DNA of 64,000 bases from Beta vulgaris subsp. vulgaris (taxonomy: Eukaryota > Streptophyta > Magnoliopsida > Caryophyllales > Amaranthaceae). Every line of letters starts with the position of its first letter. Position 1 is the stretch's first letter. The notes below the pieces were generated by a model, which made no database searches, had not been told where the DNA came from, and saw only the letters and a program-made list of their open reading frames with translations. The position numbers and the translations under genes were made by a program. The stretch lies in the NCBI RefSeq assembly GCF_026745355.1, contig NC_079206.1, positions 12,891,779 to 12,955,778 of the forward strand. Direction: 5' to 3'. Shown piece after piece: positions 36,264-47,582 of this stretch.

Positions 36264-36514
36264 CAATAGAAATATATATAAAAAAATTATTATTATTGTT
36301 ATTATAGTTATAATATTAATAATAATAACAATATAAATAGTGATATAGAAAACAAAAATAATAATTAAAACATTAGATAAGATTAAACTGAAACGAACTG
36401 AACTGAAATTAACTGAAATGAAATAAAATAAACTGACTGAAATTAATTTAACTGAACCAAAATTAACTGAATTGAGCTGAAATTAAATGAAAATAAGTCC
36501 AAAAGAACAGAACC
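35960..36514. mobile_element. PIF/Harbinger MITE, 555 bp, TAA duplication, with AAT microsatellite
   Basis: Ends GGTCTTGTTCTTTTGAACTT and, inverted, GGTTCTGTTCTTTTGGACTT match at 17 of 20 positions, with TAA on both sides (35957-35959 and 36515-36517). Between them, AACTGAAATTAATTGAACT words repeat on both flanks of an AAT microsatellite at about 36202-36262. No coding capacity. Confidence 0.88.
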
Positions 36515-37319
36515 TAACTTTAATACAAGAAAAGTAAAACGAAAGATTTTGTTAGTTCCTTGATAGATATAATAATTGGTGTTATATCCTTGTTGCAACT
36601 TGAGACTTTGATAAGTGCTCCCACAATTTCTTTCGAGTTTGTCTTGATGGTTAGTGCTTAGCATTTTCCTAGGAAGTCTAATATGCCCTTGTGCTTCTCT
36701 CTAAAGTGGGATGTTTGCAAATATTTTCCCCGCATATTCTTATGTTGGGTATAATTTACCTCTTGTCCAAGCTATGACTGCTTTCCACTTTGTGCCAATC
36801 TTTCCTTTCCATGCCCCATTTTCATCCGTTCGCGTTTTACATGTTACACTTTCATCACTTTTCACATATGACAACGTAAAACTTTGAAAACATATATCTC
36901 TAATTTTGTATTTGTAAAAATTATGAAAAGTACTAATGAATGATATTATCTCCCAAATACCTAATTCTCCTCATGTTTAGAGTAATTTTTCCTCTTCATT
37001 TATCATATTCTAGCTTATTTTGCGTAATTTATAATAATTGAGTTATTTGTATCTTATTTATGAAGATTAGTTATTTTGGCTATTTATATAGGGTTTGGTA
37101 ATATTTATTTGTGTATGATGTTATAGGATTAACCTTAAAGGTCTTCATACCACACACCAAGTATAGAATGGAGCAATTTTGCCAAGATAAGATCGAGCTT
37201 TTAAAAGTATTTGTGCACAAGGTCATAGTAAAACGGTCAGAACTTTCATCACAAATAATATAGTGATTCAAGTTGGAGATGAAAGTTTATCTCGATAGCT
37301 TTTCAACCAGTGGTCACAA
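36515..37319. other. Intergenic DNA, no gene recognised
   Basis: No family motif, RNA gene or terminal repeat recognised. Confidence 0.35.
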
Positions 37320-38540
37320 TCCCAATTCCGATGAAAAATGAAAGGGATATGACTCTTTGAAGTCAAGCGCGTTTGTTGGCCTGCCCGAGCTGTGACCAGC
37401 CCGCCCAGGCTCCTCATCCCGCTCGAGTTGCTGAAGAGTGGAGCTTTTGCCTCGACGACCCTGCACCGTCCGAGCCTTGACCCAGCCCACCCGGGGTGCC
37501 ATGGTCAGCCTGCCCGAGCCCTGTGCCACCCTCTTGGGCTGTTGTTGCTGCGTGTTTTTTTGCTTTAGAACATTGTAATTGGGGCGTATAAATACCTCCT
37601 TAAGAAAAAAAGGGGATTATTTTATTCACCACTCCTAGGTTTAGAATATTTTTAGGGTTTTAGGGAGGATTAGCCTCCATAGCTTAGTTTAGTGGAAAAG
37701 TGAGTAAATTCAAAGAAAAATTGAAGATTTGGAAATTCAAGTGTGACAACTTGTATTCGAAGATTCAACAATTTATCAGTGAGCACGTCTTACTCTTTCT
37801 CTCTCTTCTTTTATTGCTTTATTTTAGTTGTTTGCATTGTTTAATTTTCATGTTTAATAGTTAATCTAGATTAAAGTTTTCATCTTCTCCTAGTTTTTTC
37901 TTGTTTGTTCACTAGATTTTTTTTTTTTTTTTTACTTTGAAGTCTTAATTTTTGATTTTTGCTATTTTTGAATTGGTGATATATTGCTAGTTTTTCCATA
38001 TTTAGGATATTTGGTAGTATAATGGTTAGTGAGTAGTTCATTAACTAGAATTGGGAGCCCAATCATTATTTCCATCATATTTTCATGAGTAGAATTTATT
38101 AGTTGGTTTAATTTAGAATTTATGCAATTTTAATCATTGATGTTGATTGGTGGCTCAGTTGATGTGAGCTCCATCACCTTTTGATCTTTTTTGTTGTTCA
38201 TTTAGTGGTTTTCTTTTATGTGGTTGACCTTCATGATTGATTGATTAGCTGATATATACATCATATTAATTTGGATTTGATTTCTATTCCTCAACACATG
38301 CCAATCCCTATATCTCTACTCGGTTGTTGGATCTGAACTATGATTGTGGTGTATTCTCATTCCTAGTGTTTTTCCTAATTTGATTTCAATAGTTTATACC
38401 CTTAGTTAATTTAACCAATACTTGACCATTACAATAGTTTATACCCTTAGTCCTTGTGGAAAGAATGACCCTTGTTTGTCACTTTACTTAGTTTAATGGT
38501 CTAGTTAGGTTTTGTTTGATTTTAGAAGACTAGTAATGAC
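37320..38540 (+). mobile_element. Second gypsy-like LTR remnant with TATA box
   Basis: 37375-37540 is rich in GCCCGAGC, CCAGCCCGCCC and CCCGAGCC words. A TATA-like TATAAATA at 37589-37596 and an AGGTTTAGAA...TTTAGGGTTTTAGGGAGG leader follow. Near 38455 comes TCCTTGTGGAAAGAATGACCC, resembling the terminal phrase of plant gypsy LTRs. An internal direct repeat AATAGTTTATACCCTTAGT occurs twice (38389, 38431). Borders and TSD were not found. Confidence 0.4.
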
Positions 38541-38703
38541 CTAGTTTTTCCTACGTTCAAGTACATATTAAAAAATATATATATTAAGACGAATCTAACA
38601 AGATCCTACATAACTATATTTATATTTACATATAAATCATAAATGGTCAAAGTAAAATTTATAAATAGTGTAAATGTCAGAGTGTAACATGTAAAAAAAA
38701 AGG

Positions 38704-38886
38704 GTAATGTTATATGTAATCCTAAGGGCTACATATAAGCATTAAATACATGTCTTAAAATGGAAACAATTTATGAATTCATGATAAAATTTCACATCAT
38801 TTGAGGTAATAAATGCTTGATTCAAATTTTTATTTCTATTTTAAGCTTATTATACGTAGCCCTAAGGGCTATGAATATCATTTTCC
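38704..38886. mobile_element. Foldback MITE, 183 bp
   Basis: The left half contains CCTAAGGGCTACATATAAGC. The right half, inverted, contains CCTTAGGGCTACGTATAATA, so the ends pair over nearly 40 bp. Both sides carry an A-run followed by GG (38693-38703 and 38887-38898), a possible 9-11-bp duplication as in Mutator-like elements, although an A-tract is weak evidence. Confidence 0.7.
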
Positions 38887-38898
38887 AAAAAAAAAAGG

Positions 38899-40548
38899 AA
38901 ATATTATTTTAGTTAATCGCGTGTGAGAAGTTACATGATTAATTAACCGCGTCGCTTGTAATAAGTTAATTAACCTTCCTCAAGAAATCAAGATGACCGT
39001 TATTTAACATTTAATGCTCCTCATAACCGCGTAACACTGTCAGAAACTTACACCGCCTCATTTGATAAAAGCACCCCTCAATCCTCATTGCAGAAATTGC
39101 AGAGCGAAATTCCAAACCCTAATGAAAAATTCCCCTCTTTCTTTCAGGGAATTGGGCGATAATCCAAATTCCACTTCTTCCTCAAACATTATGATGGAAT
39201 GCGAAGTTTCGGAATTCGAACTTCACCATCTTTCGATTTCTGGATATCAATTTCCGTAATTGAAAATCTTCAATTCATATGAGTGGTAATTGATTGCCGT
39301 CTTTTGAATTATCGCCTTCTGAAGAGCCAATAATGAAGATCTCTTTGAATTTGCTATTTAGTTACATTGAGGTGATTTTTATGTTTTCCTTTTCAATTTC
39401 AATTTCTCCCAATTTTGTTGTTTTTCCTTTTCTTATGATTTCGGGACTAATTTGGTACGTTAATGGGTAGGGATTTTGCAGTTATTGGAGTACGAAGAAC
39501 GAATGTCTAAGTTAGAAGGTTGTTTGAAGGCATTGGTTCTTCGTAGGCAGACGTACGGTTTTTACGATCAATTCTTTGTACTCGTATGGGTGCGCCTCCA
39601 CTTCTGCGAGACATGCGCCTCCTTACGCCTTCGCGCCTTATCTAGGTTTCACAATGTCCGAGGAAGATGTATTGTCATCCGTGAGACCGTGAGTGGATTT
39701 TTGACATGATAAAGATGTTATCCTCTATAGGTCTTTCTCTCCACCGATTAACTACAACTTTTTTATTTTCCATTTAGTTATTGTTTTCTAATCTATGCTA
39801 AATTTTTCTGCTTGTATAGTAGTTGACAAATGTGATTTAAGCATATTATTTGCCACGAATCCTACTGTGTTACTTTCTCCTAAAAAGTATTACTTGTGTG
39901 TGGATTTAGTAATTACATGTCCAAGTAACATTTGGTTAGTGAGTTGCTGATTTAGAGATTATAGGGAAGAAATATCTTAAATGTTGCTTGTCTGGTGGTT
40001 CATTTCTAACTATGCGCGGATTATTAGGTGCTCACATACACGTATATAATTTTAATGCTTCTTGTTCATTGGGTTGTTGTGCTAACTAATCAAAGTTGTT
40101 GATTTGAGGTGAAATGTTTTATCGAGAACAAAAGAGTAAGGGAGATGGGTTTCAGAACCCAGAAGTCTTATAATTTATTTGACTACATGTAATAAATATT
40201 ATTAATCTTATGTTATTTTATTTCTTTGTTTATACAATGCTTTTTATTTGAAATTACCCTTAAAAACTTATTGAAATATTATTAGTTCCTATATGCCAAT
40301 ACAATGTGAATATTAGGGTAACATTAGAGATTGGAACAAAGATCAAGGAGCTATAGGAAGTGGTAGGGTGGGTACATTTATTGTACCAAGACATGCCATA
40401 CTAGACTTTTCTTTTTGGGGTGACACTAACTTAGCTTTGCTAAACTATACTTGTACTTGAAGCTGTAAAATAAGCAGGGCTTCGATTTGGTACCATCTGA
40501 TGTATGATTTGAAGGTAGGCTAAATGGCAATGTTGGTCGTATACTATA
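38899..40548. other. Intergenic DNA with one weak exon-like frame
   Basis: Around 39532-39691 (+) a frame reads GRRTVFTINSLYSYG then HAPPYAFAPYLGFTMSEEDV, ending just before a GTGAGT splice-donor-like word. It has no upstream ATG and no family I recognise, so I do not call a gene. The rest is unassigned. Confidence 0.3.
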
Positions 40549-43500
40549 GGGTAGGAGGGGTAGGGTAGGGGTAGAACGGGAGGGTAAGAGGGGGTAGAGG
40601 GTAGGAAGGGGGGTAGAGGGTAGGAGGGGGTAGGTATAGAGGGTAAGGGATAGGAAGGGGTATGGTAGGACGGGGGTAAGAGGGGGTAGGTGTAGAGGGT
40701 AGGAGGGGTAGGAGGGGGTAGGATAGGACGGGGTAGGAGGGGTAGGGTAGGTAAGTGGGGGTAGGTGTAGAGGGTAGGAGGGGTAAGGGGTAGGGTAGGA
40801 CGAGGTAGAGGGGTAGGGTAGGAAGGGGGGGTAGGAGGGGGTAGAGGGGGTAAAGGGTAGGAGGGATGGGGGTAGAGGGTAGAAGGGGGTAGGTGTAGAG
40901 GGTAGGACGGGGGGTAGGAAGAGATAGGGGGTAGGAGGGGGTAGGTTTAGAGGGTAGGACGAGGTAGGGGGTAGGACGGGAGGGTAAGAGGGGGTAGAGG
41001 GTAAGGGATAGGAGGGAGTAGGATAGGTCGGGGGTAGGTGTAGAGGGTATGGGATAGGAGGGGTAGGGTAGGACGGGGGGTAGGGTAGGACGGGGGGTAG
41101 GTGTAGAGGGTAGGAAGGGTAAGGGGGTAGGGGTAGGAGGGGTAGGATAGGACGGGGTAGGAGGGGTAGGGTAGGTAAGTGGGGGTAGGTGTAGAGGGTA
41201 GGAGGGGTAGGACGGGTAGGGTAGGTAAGTGGGGGTAGGTGTAGAGGGTAGGAGGGGTAAGGGGGTAGGGGTAGGACGGGGTATAGGGGGTAGGGTAGGA
41301 AGGGGGGTAGGAGGGGGTAGGGTAGGATGGGGGGTAGGAGGGGTAGGGGTAGGAGGGTAGGATGGGGGTAGGAGGGTAGGACAAGCGATAGGAAGGGATA
41401 GGGGGTAGGAGGGGTAGGTGTAGAGGGTAGGAAGGGGTAGGGGTAGGACGGGAGGGTAAGAGGGGTAGAGGGTAGGAGGGATGGGGGTAGAGGGTAGAAG
41501 GGGGTAGGTGTAGAGGGTAGGACAGGGGTAGGAAGAGATAGGGGGGTAGGAGGGGGTAGGTTTAGAGGGTAGGACGAGGTAGGGGGTAGGACGGGAGGGT
41601 AAGAGGGGGTAGAGGGTAGGGGATAGGAGGGAGTAGGATAGGTCGGGGGTAGGTGTAGAGGGTATGGGATAGGAGGGGGTAGGGTAGGACGGGGGGTAGG
41701 TGTAGAGGGTAGGAAGGGTAAGGGGTAGGATAGGACGGGGTAGGAGGGTAGGGTAGGTAAGTGGGGGTAGGTGTAGAGGGTAGGAGGGGTAAGGGGTAGG
41801 GGTAGGATGGGGTAGAGGGGGTAGGGTAGGAAGGGGGTAGGAGGGGGTAGAGGGGGTAGGGGTAGGAGTAGAGGGTAGGAAGGGGGTAGGGGGTAGGACG
41901 GGAGGGTAAGAGGGGGTAGAGGGTAGGAGGGATGGGGGTAGAGGGTAGAAGGGGGTAGGTGTAGAGGGTAGGACGGGGGTAGGAAGAGATAGGGGTAGGA
42001 GGGGTAGGTTTAGAGGGTAGGACGAGGTAGGGGGTAGGACGGGAGGGTAAGAGGGGTAGAGGGTAGGGGATAGGAGGGAGTAGGATAGGTCGGGGTAGGT
42101 GTAGAGGGTATGGGATAGGAGGGGTAGGGTAGGACGGGGGGTAGGTGTAGAGGGTAGGAAGGGTAAGGGGGTAGGACGGCGTAGGAGGGGTAGGGTTGGA
42201 AGGGGGGTAAGGTAGGATGGGGGTAGGGGGTAGGTAAGGTTTGGAGGGTAGGAGGGTAGGGGTAGGTAGGAGGAGGGTAGGGTAGGTAGGAGGAGGGTAG
42301 GTAGGGTGTAGGGGCGGGGTAGGAGGAGGGTAGGTAGGGGTAGGGGTGGGAGGAGGGGTAGGGGTAAGGGTAGGAGGGGGTTAGGTTAGAGGCGGGGGTA
42401 GGAGGGGGCAGGTAGGGGTAGGAGGTAGGCCGACGAGGGGTAGGAGGGGGCAGGTAAGGGTAGGAAGGTAGGCCGACGAGGGGTAGGAGGGTAGGCGGGC
42501 GGGGGGTAGGGGTAGGGACAGGTAGGAGGAAGGGGCTAGGAGGGTTGGGGTAGTTGGATGGTGTAGGAGGGGTAGGTAGGGTAGGAGGAGGGGTAGATAG
42601 GGGTAGGGTAGGGGTAGGGTATGCTAGGGGTAGTAGGAGGAGGATAGGTAGGGTGCGAGGGCGAGGGTAGGGGACGGTGGGGGTAGGAGGGGGTAGGTAG
42701 GGTGCGGGGGCAAGGGTAGGAGGAGGGGGTAGGTAGGGTAGGAGCGAGGTGTAGGAGGGTAGGGGCGGGGGTAGGTGAGGATAGGGTAGGGGTAGGAGGA
42801 GTAGGAGACAAGGGTTAGGGTAGTATAGGGTAGGGGTAGTTAGGGTGCGTGGGCGGGGGTAGGAGACATGGGGTAGGTAGGGGTAGGAGGAGGGGGGTAA
42901 ATAGGAGGAGGGTAGGTAGTGTGCGGGGGAAGGGGTAGGAGGAGGGGGTAGGGATAGTAGGTAAGGGTTGAGAGGTAGGAGGAGGCGGGTAGGTAGGGGT
43001 AGGGATAGGGTAAGAGGAGGGGGTAGGTAGGGTGCGTGGGCGGGGGTAGGAGACAGGGAGTAGGTAGGGGTAGAAGGAGGGGGTAGATAGGAGGGTAGGT
43101 AGTGTGTGGGGGAAGGGGTAGGAGGAGGGGGTAGGGATAGTAGGCAATAGGCAAGGGTTGAGAGGTTGGAGGAGGCGGGTAGGTAGGGTAGGGGTAGGGG
43201 TAGGGTAGGGGGCGGCGGTAGGAGGAGGGGAGTAGGGGTAAGTAGGTGTAGGAGGGGGTAGGAGTGTAGGGGTAGGGTAAGGTAGGGGTAGGTAAGGGTT
43301 GGAGGAGGCAGGTAGGGGTAGGGTAGGAGGAGGGGGTAGATAGGGGTAGGAGAGGGTAGGTAGGGTAGGAGCAGGGGTAGGGGTAGTAGGCAAGGGTTGG
43401 AGGGGTAGGAGGAGGCGGGTAGGTAGGGGTAGGGGTAAGAGAATGGGGGTAGGTAGGGTAGGGGCGGCGGTAGGGGTAAGGGAGTAGGGGGTAGGTAGGT

Positions 43501-44312
43501 GTAGAAGGAGGGGGGTAGGAGGTAGGGGTAGGTAGGGTAGGGTAGGGGTAGGGATAGGGGGTAGGTAAGGGTAGGAGAAGGGGGTAGGGGTAGGCAAGGG
43601 TTGGAGGGGTAGGAGTAGAGGTGGCAAACGAGTCAAACAGGTCGGGTACGGGTCGGGTTAAAACGGGTCGGGTAATGATCGGGTCAACTTCTTGTTCGGG
43701 TCGGGTACAGGTACGGGTTGGGTTTGTTCGGGTACGGGTGAATATCTGGACCATGAGATTTCGGGTCATATCAGGTCGGGTTAAAACGGGTCGGGTTAGA
43801 TCGGGTTTTCAATCTCCCAAATAAATAAAACACATATAAACCTAATGAGAGTAGAGTAAATAATTCATGGACAGTGGCTAAATTATATATAATATTTCAA
43901 TACAATATTTTCCTTAAATTTGTTTAAAAAGTGACTTATATGACAACTTTTCGGGTCGGGTTCGGGTTGTGGTCATCATTACCGGGTCATTTTCGGGTCG
44001 GATAGATTCGGGTTCAGGTCATTTTCGGGTCTATTTTAATTTGGGCCGGGTTTGGGTAGGGTCGGGTTATTTTGGGTTTCGGGTAATATTCGGGTCGTTA
44101 GTTTCGGGTGAAAACGGGTTGTGGGTCGGGTATTTCGGGTCGATCAATGGGTACGGGTCAATTTTGCCGGCTATAGGTAGGAGGAGGTGGGTAGGTAGAG
44201 GTAGGAGGAGGGTTGGTAAGGGAGGGGGTGGCGGTAGGAGGAGGGAGGTTGGAGTAGGAGGTGGGAGGGTAGGGTAGGGTAGGAGGGGGTAGGGTAGGAG
44301 GAGGGTAGTTAG
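40549..44312. repeat. Large G-rich minisatellite, GGGTAGGAGGGGTAGG type
   Basis: About 3.2 kb of degenerate tandem repeat, plus a 560-bp transposon insertion. Up to about 42190 it is built from GGGTAGGTGTAGAGGGTAGGA variants. Beyond that the style changes to GGTAGGTAGGGTAGGAGGAGG. Within the first half a longer block recurs: GAGGGATGGGGGTAGAGGG occurs at 40861, 41476 and 41927, with matching downstream sequence each time. The plus strand is strongly G-rich, with countless GGG runs. Long Pro/Thr/Tyr/Leu frames on the minus strand (40947-41384, 42536-43769) are artefacts. Confidence 0.92.
43616..44175. mobile_element. hAT MITE inserted in the minisatellite
   Basis: Inverted ends TAGAGGTGGCAAAC and TATAGCCGGCAAAA (right end read inward) agree at 10 of 14 positions. 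The 8-bp flanks are both GGTAGGAG (43608-43615 and 44176-44183). Because that word is also a minisatellite unit, the duplication alone is not decisive, but the ends and the abrupt composition change agree with it. The interior repeats GGGTCGGGTT and CGGGTACGGGT, a common plant hAT-MITE style. Confidence 0.82.
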
Positions 44313-44688
44313 GGTCTTGGGGTGGGGTTATTTTTGAGTGGGTGGAGGTGGTGGTTTTGTAGTTTGTTGTGGTTGTAGGTGGGTCAATTTTTGGATAAGT
44401 GGGAGTGGTAGTGGCCGCAACGGTGAAAAACATGGTTGTTGCATGTGGTAGGGGGCAGTGGTGGTGGTTAAGGAAGGGCAAAATTGTAATTTCACGTACC
44501 ATTAATTGGAGCAAAATTAACGTTATTTTGCAAGATTCCGTTAAGTGCTAGTGATTACAAAAAAAAGTCAACCTTGATATTTACATCAAAATTTTGACAA
44601 GTTAGGTATTTATTTCAAAAAAGTGTCCAAAATATGGTATTTATTGACAAATTATCCTTGAGATTAATTGTACTATATATGATTTTCA
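44313..44688. other. Spacer between minisatellite and CACTA-like element
   Basis: G-rich to about 44460, then ordinary AT-rich sequence. Nothing recognised. Confidence 0.4.
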
Positions 44689-45235
44689 CACAACAAGAAT
44701 CCCCGCTTTTAGCATCTGGATTTACCGTCCGGCACAATCAGATGCAAATTAGTGTCCGTTTTTGTAAAATTAGCGTCCGTCTTTGGGAATGCGGCTGCCT
44801 AATATGACATGCAAATCTCGAAAAGACACTCACAAGGGTGTCACTCCTCTCAACATTTTTGTGGCAGCCAATAGATGTGCCCGATCACTCACCATCCCAA
44901 CCATAACAAACCTTCCCACTCACACTCTCATGTGCTTAGAAAGGTAATAATGCCACTCATCGTAATCATGTCGACTCAAGTAGCGAACGTACTTTTTATA
45001 CTTGACAAACTGACTACACATTAATCCAATAAACAATGTAAACACAAGCTCAAGAGGACTTTTTCAGGGTTGTAATGAAGCTTAGGTAAGGGTACGGAAT
45101 ATGTATAGGAAATGTGGTGGAAAAACCCAAGAATGGGGGAGCAAAAGTCACTAGAAGCATCAACTAAAACACAACCAATAACAATGTCCCAACTCTATGA
45201 ATCAACAAAATTTTTAATAAACCCATCTTTGAAGC

Positions 45236-45857
45236 TAGTGATGGCCATTGGTGCGGGCTGGGCAGGCCATACCGTTGGCCATAGTGGGCTGGGCCGAGAT
45301 TTCACGGCCGAGGACCGGACCGTGAAATTCATGGGTTGGGCGGGCTGGTCTGCGGGCTGAAAAATCTTGGCCCACACCGATCTGTTACCGGTTTTCACGG
45401 TTTGTGGGTCTGGTGGGCTGGATCGGGCTGACGAGCCGGCATGCGAATATTTTTTCAAAATTATTTAATCATTGAAATTATTCATTATTGTTACATAAAT
45501 TTTTAAAATAAATTAAAAATATATACAAATATTAATATTGATGAATAATTTCATTATTTTTTGAATTGATTGAATTATAATATATGCAATTTCATTAAAA
45601 TATATACAATTTGATTAAAATATACACAATTTGGTTCAATATATTTACTTGGATATGTCTGGTTTCACATGGGTTGGGTTGTACCGGTTTCATGGTCCGG
45701 ACTGGGCGGTTTTAGTAGTGGGCTGGGCTCAAGAAATCTGGTCCACGACCCACCCACCAATTTCACGGTTCGAGCTAGGTTGGACCGGCTTTTTGATGGC
45801 CCGGCCCACACGACCCACGAGGTGGGCTGGATTGACCCGCACTGTTGGCCATCTCTT
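45236..45857. mobile_element. hAT MITE nested in the CACTA-like element, perfect 8-bp duplication
   Basis: Inverted ends TAGTGATGGCCATTGGTGC and AAGAGATGGCCAACAGTGC (right end read inward) match at 14 of 19 positions. Flanks are TTTGAAGC on both sides (45228-45235 and 45858-45865). The ends are rich in GGGCTGGGC/GGCCCG words around an AT-rich core. No coding capacity. Confidence 0.9.
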
Positions 45858-46544
45858 TTTGAAGCAGTGTAATGAATTTTTCTTTGCAAGCGATTGTGAA
45901 GGAAAGAAATTTTAACCTTTTGTTCATTTTTTCAATCTTTCTTTTCTTTTTCTTTGCATCTTTTCGATCCAACGATCACATTTATTTCACTTTGCTTATT
46001 CTTTTCTTTTTCTCGAACTTTGAACCTTACAAAATACAATCATCTCCACCCAATGAAAATCATAAAAACCATTTCAGATACTAACTTAGACAGATGTTCC
46101 TCCAAGCTAGGCTTGGGATTAATATCAAAATAAGGGGCATAGGCATGTAATGAGGTTTAATAACATGAAATAGTCCTTAGGCTCAGCGGGGCTAAGGAGG
46201 ATAATAGTATTATCGAAAAAAATCAATTTGAGGCTCAAGAATCAGACAAAAGAACGCCTCTATCACAACAATTGTCACAAGTCATCAGATATCAATAAGT
46301 ACGTTGTCAAAGTCAAGATCAGTCAGCTAATGGGGAACTAACACACAAGAAACAGAATGGATATAGAAATAAATCCATTGGCAAGAATGAATCCTCACAG
46401 TCTAACCAATTCAAGTATGCAGTCAATATAAACGCGTTATCATCAAAACTCACTTAAGGTCAAAGTATTTAAAGTTCACATTTCAGCATCACAATCTCAA
46501 GTGCCTAACTATCCAGCTAATTAGCGCCTGTTTTTGGATGATTA

Positions 46545-46818
46545 GTGGGTCAGGTGGGTTTTGGATGGGTGGGTTTCGGCAGGGGTGGGTGCGCGGGTGC
46601 GTTTCGGCAGGGGTTGGTGAGGTTTTCGGGTGTGTTTCGGATGGGTGGGTTTCGGCAAGGGTGGGTGGGTTTCATTTCAAGTGAATGAGGTTTTCAGGTT
46701 GGTTGGGTTTTCGGGTGGGTTTCAGATGGGTGGGTTGGTGGGTGTCGGCGGCAGGGGTGGGCGGGTTTCGGCAGTGGTGGGTGAGGTCTTCGGGTGGGTT
46801 GGGTTTTCGGGTTCTAAT
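46545..46818. repeat. G-rich minisatellite, GGGTGGGTTTCGG type
   Basis: Irregular tandem repeats of GGGTGGGTTTCGGCAGG and GGTTTTCGGGTGGGTT inside the CACTA-like element. The Gly/Val/Trp-rich frames over it are repeat artefacts. Confidence 0.8.
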
Positions 46819-46989
46819 AAAAATAATAACATTGTTTTTAAGTTTTGTTTTTTTGCGGCTAATAACGTGATATTTAATTATAATTTTGGTTTAATTTTAT
46901 TTCTAATTTTGTTTTTGTTTGTCTGATTTTGTAGGTGATTAATAAATCTTACTTGTTCTTAGCAGTTAAACGAGTTGATTTTATGGAAT

Positions 46990-47115
46990 TTCTATGTAAT
47001 TTTGTGTAGTTTTAATGTAATTTTTTGTAGTTTTACTGTAATATTATTTAGTTTTAATGTAATTTTGTGTAGTTTTACTGTAATTTTATGTAGTTTTAAT
47101 GTAATTTTTGTGTTC
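46990..47115. repeat. AT-rich tandem repeat, about 21-bp unit
   Basis: Five or six copies of TGTAGTTTTAATGTAATTTT with small changes (ACTGTAATTTTATGTAG variants), inside the CACTA-like element. Confidence 0.8.
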
Positions 47116-47582
47116 TTTTGGAACAATGTATTGTAATTTTATTTTTTGCAAGTTAAAGTATATAAAACTTTTTTAATATATAAAAATTATTTCTTTTGCT
47201 CCGTCATTTCGTGCTTTCATTTCCTTTCCTTCGTACTTTTGTACGTTAGTATTTTCCAAGTAAGAAAGCACATTTTCTCAACTACCTGACAACCAAAATA
47301 ATAAAAAATTAAACAAAGAGATTAGCATCCGATTTTACAGGTTCAGCGTCCGATAAATCGGACGCTAATTAGCGTTCGTCTTATAATCGGACGCTAAATC
47401 TCAAAATGCAGATGCTAAATTTTTTAGCGTCCGCTTGGGGGGGCTAATTGAAGAATTAGCGACCAGGGGTTTTGCATCAGCCTTTTAGCGTCCGTCAACG
47501 GACGGGTAATCTCTTTAGCGTCCGAACCCACATTTTTAGCGTCCGATTTTGACGGATGGAAAAGGGTGATATTCTTGTTGTG

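Larger units (their letters stand above)
44689..47582. mobile_element. Non-autonomous CACTA-like element, 2.9 kb
   Basis: Ends CACAACAAGAAT...(C)CTTTT and the inverted right end CACAACAAGAATATCACCC share a perfect 12-bp core. Subterminal regions at both ends carry many copies of TTAGCGTCCG/CGGACGCTAA in both orientations (44745-44800, 47325-47560), as in CACTA elements. The 3-bp flanks (TCA and AAT) do not match, so the TSD is lost or the borders are off by a few bases. Inside are a hAT element, a G-rich minisatellite and an AT-rich minisatellite, but no transposase. Confidence 0.75.

Noticed and set aside
42536..43769. Long Pro/Thr/Tyr/Leu frames on the minus strand (up to 309 codons)
   Set aside because: They are translations of the G-rich minisatellite in several overlapping frames, with no independent coding signal.
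40549..44312. Interstitial telomere array
   Set aside because: The unit is GGGTAGG/GGGGTAGGA-like and irregular, not the TTTAGGG plant telomere repeat.
45631..45972. Several GC-rich frames on both strands in the hAT element
   Set aside because: They are shadows of GGGCTGG/GGCCCG repeats inside a defined MITE.
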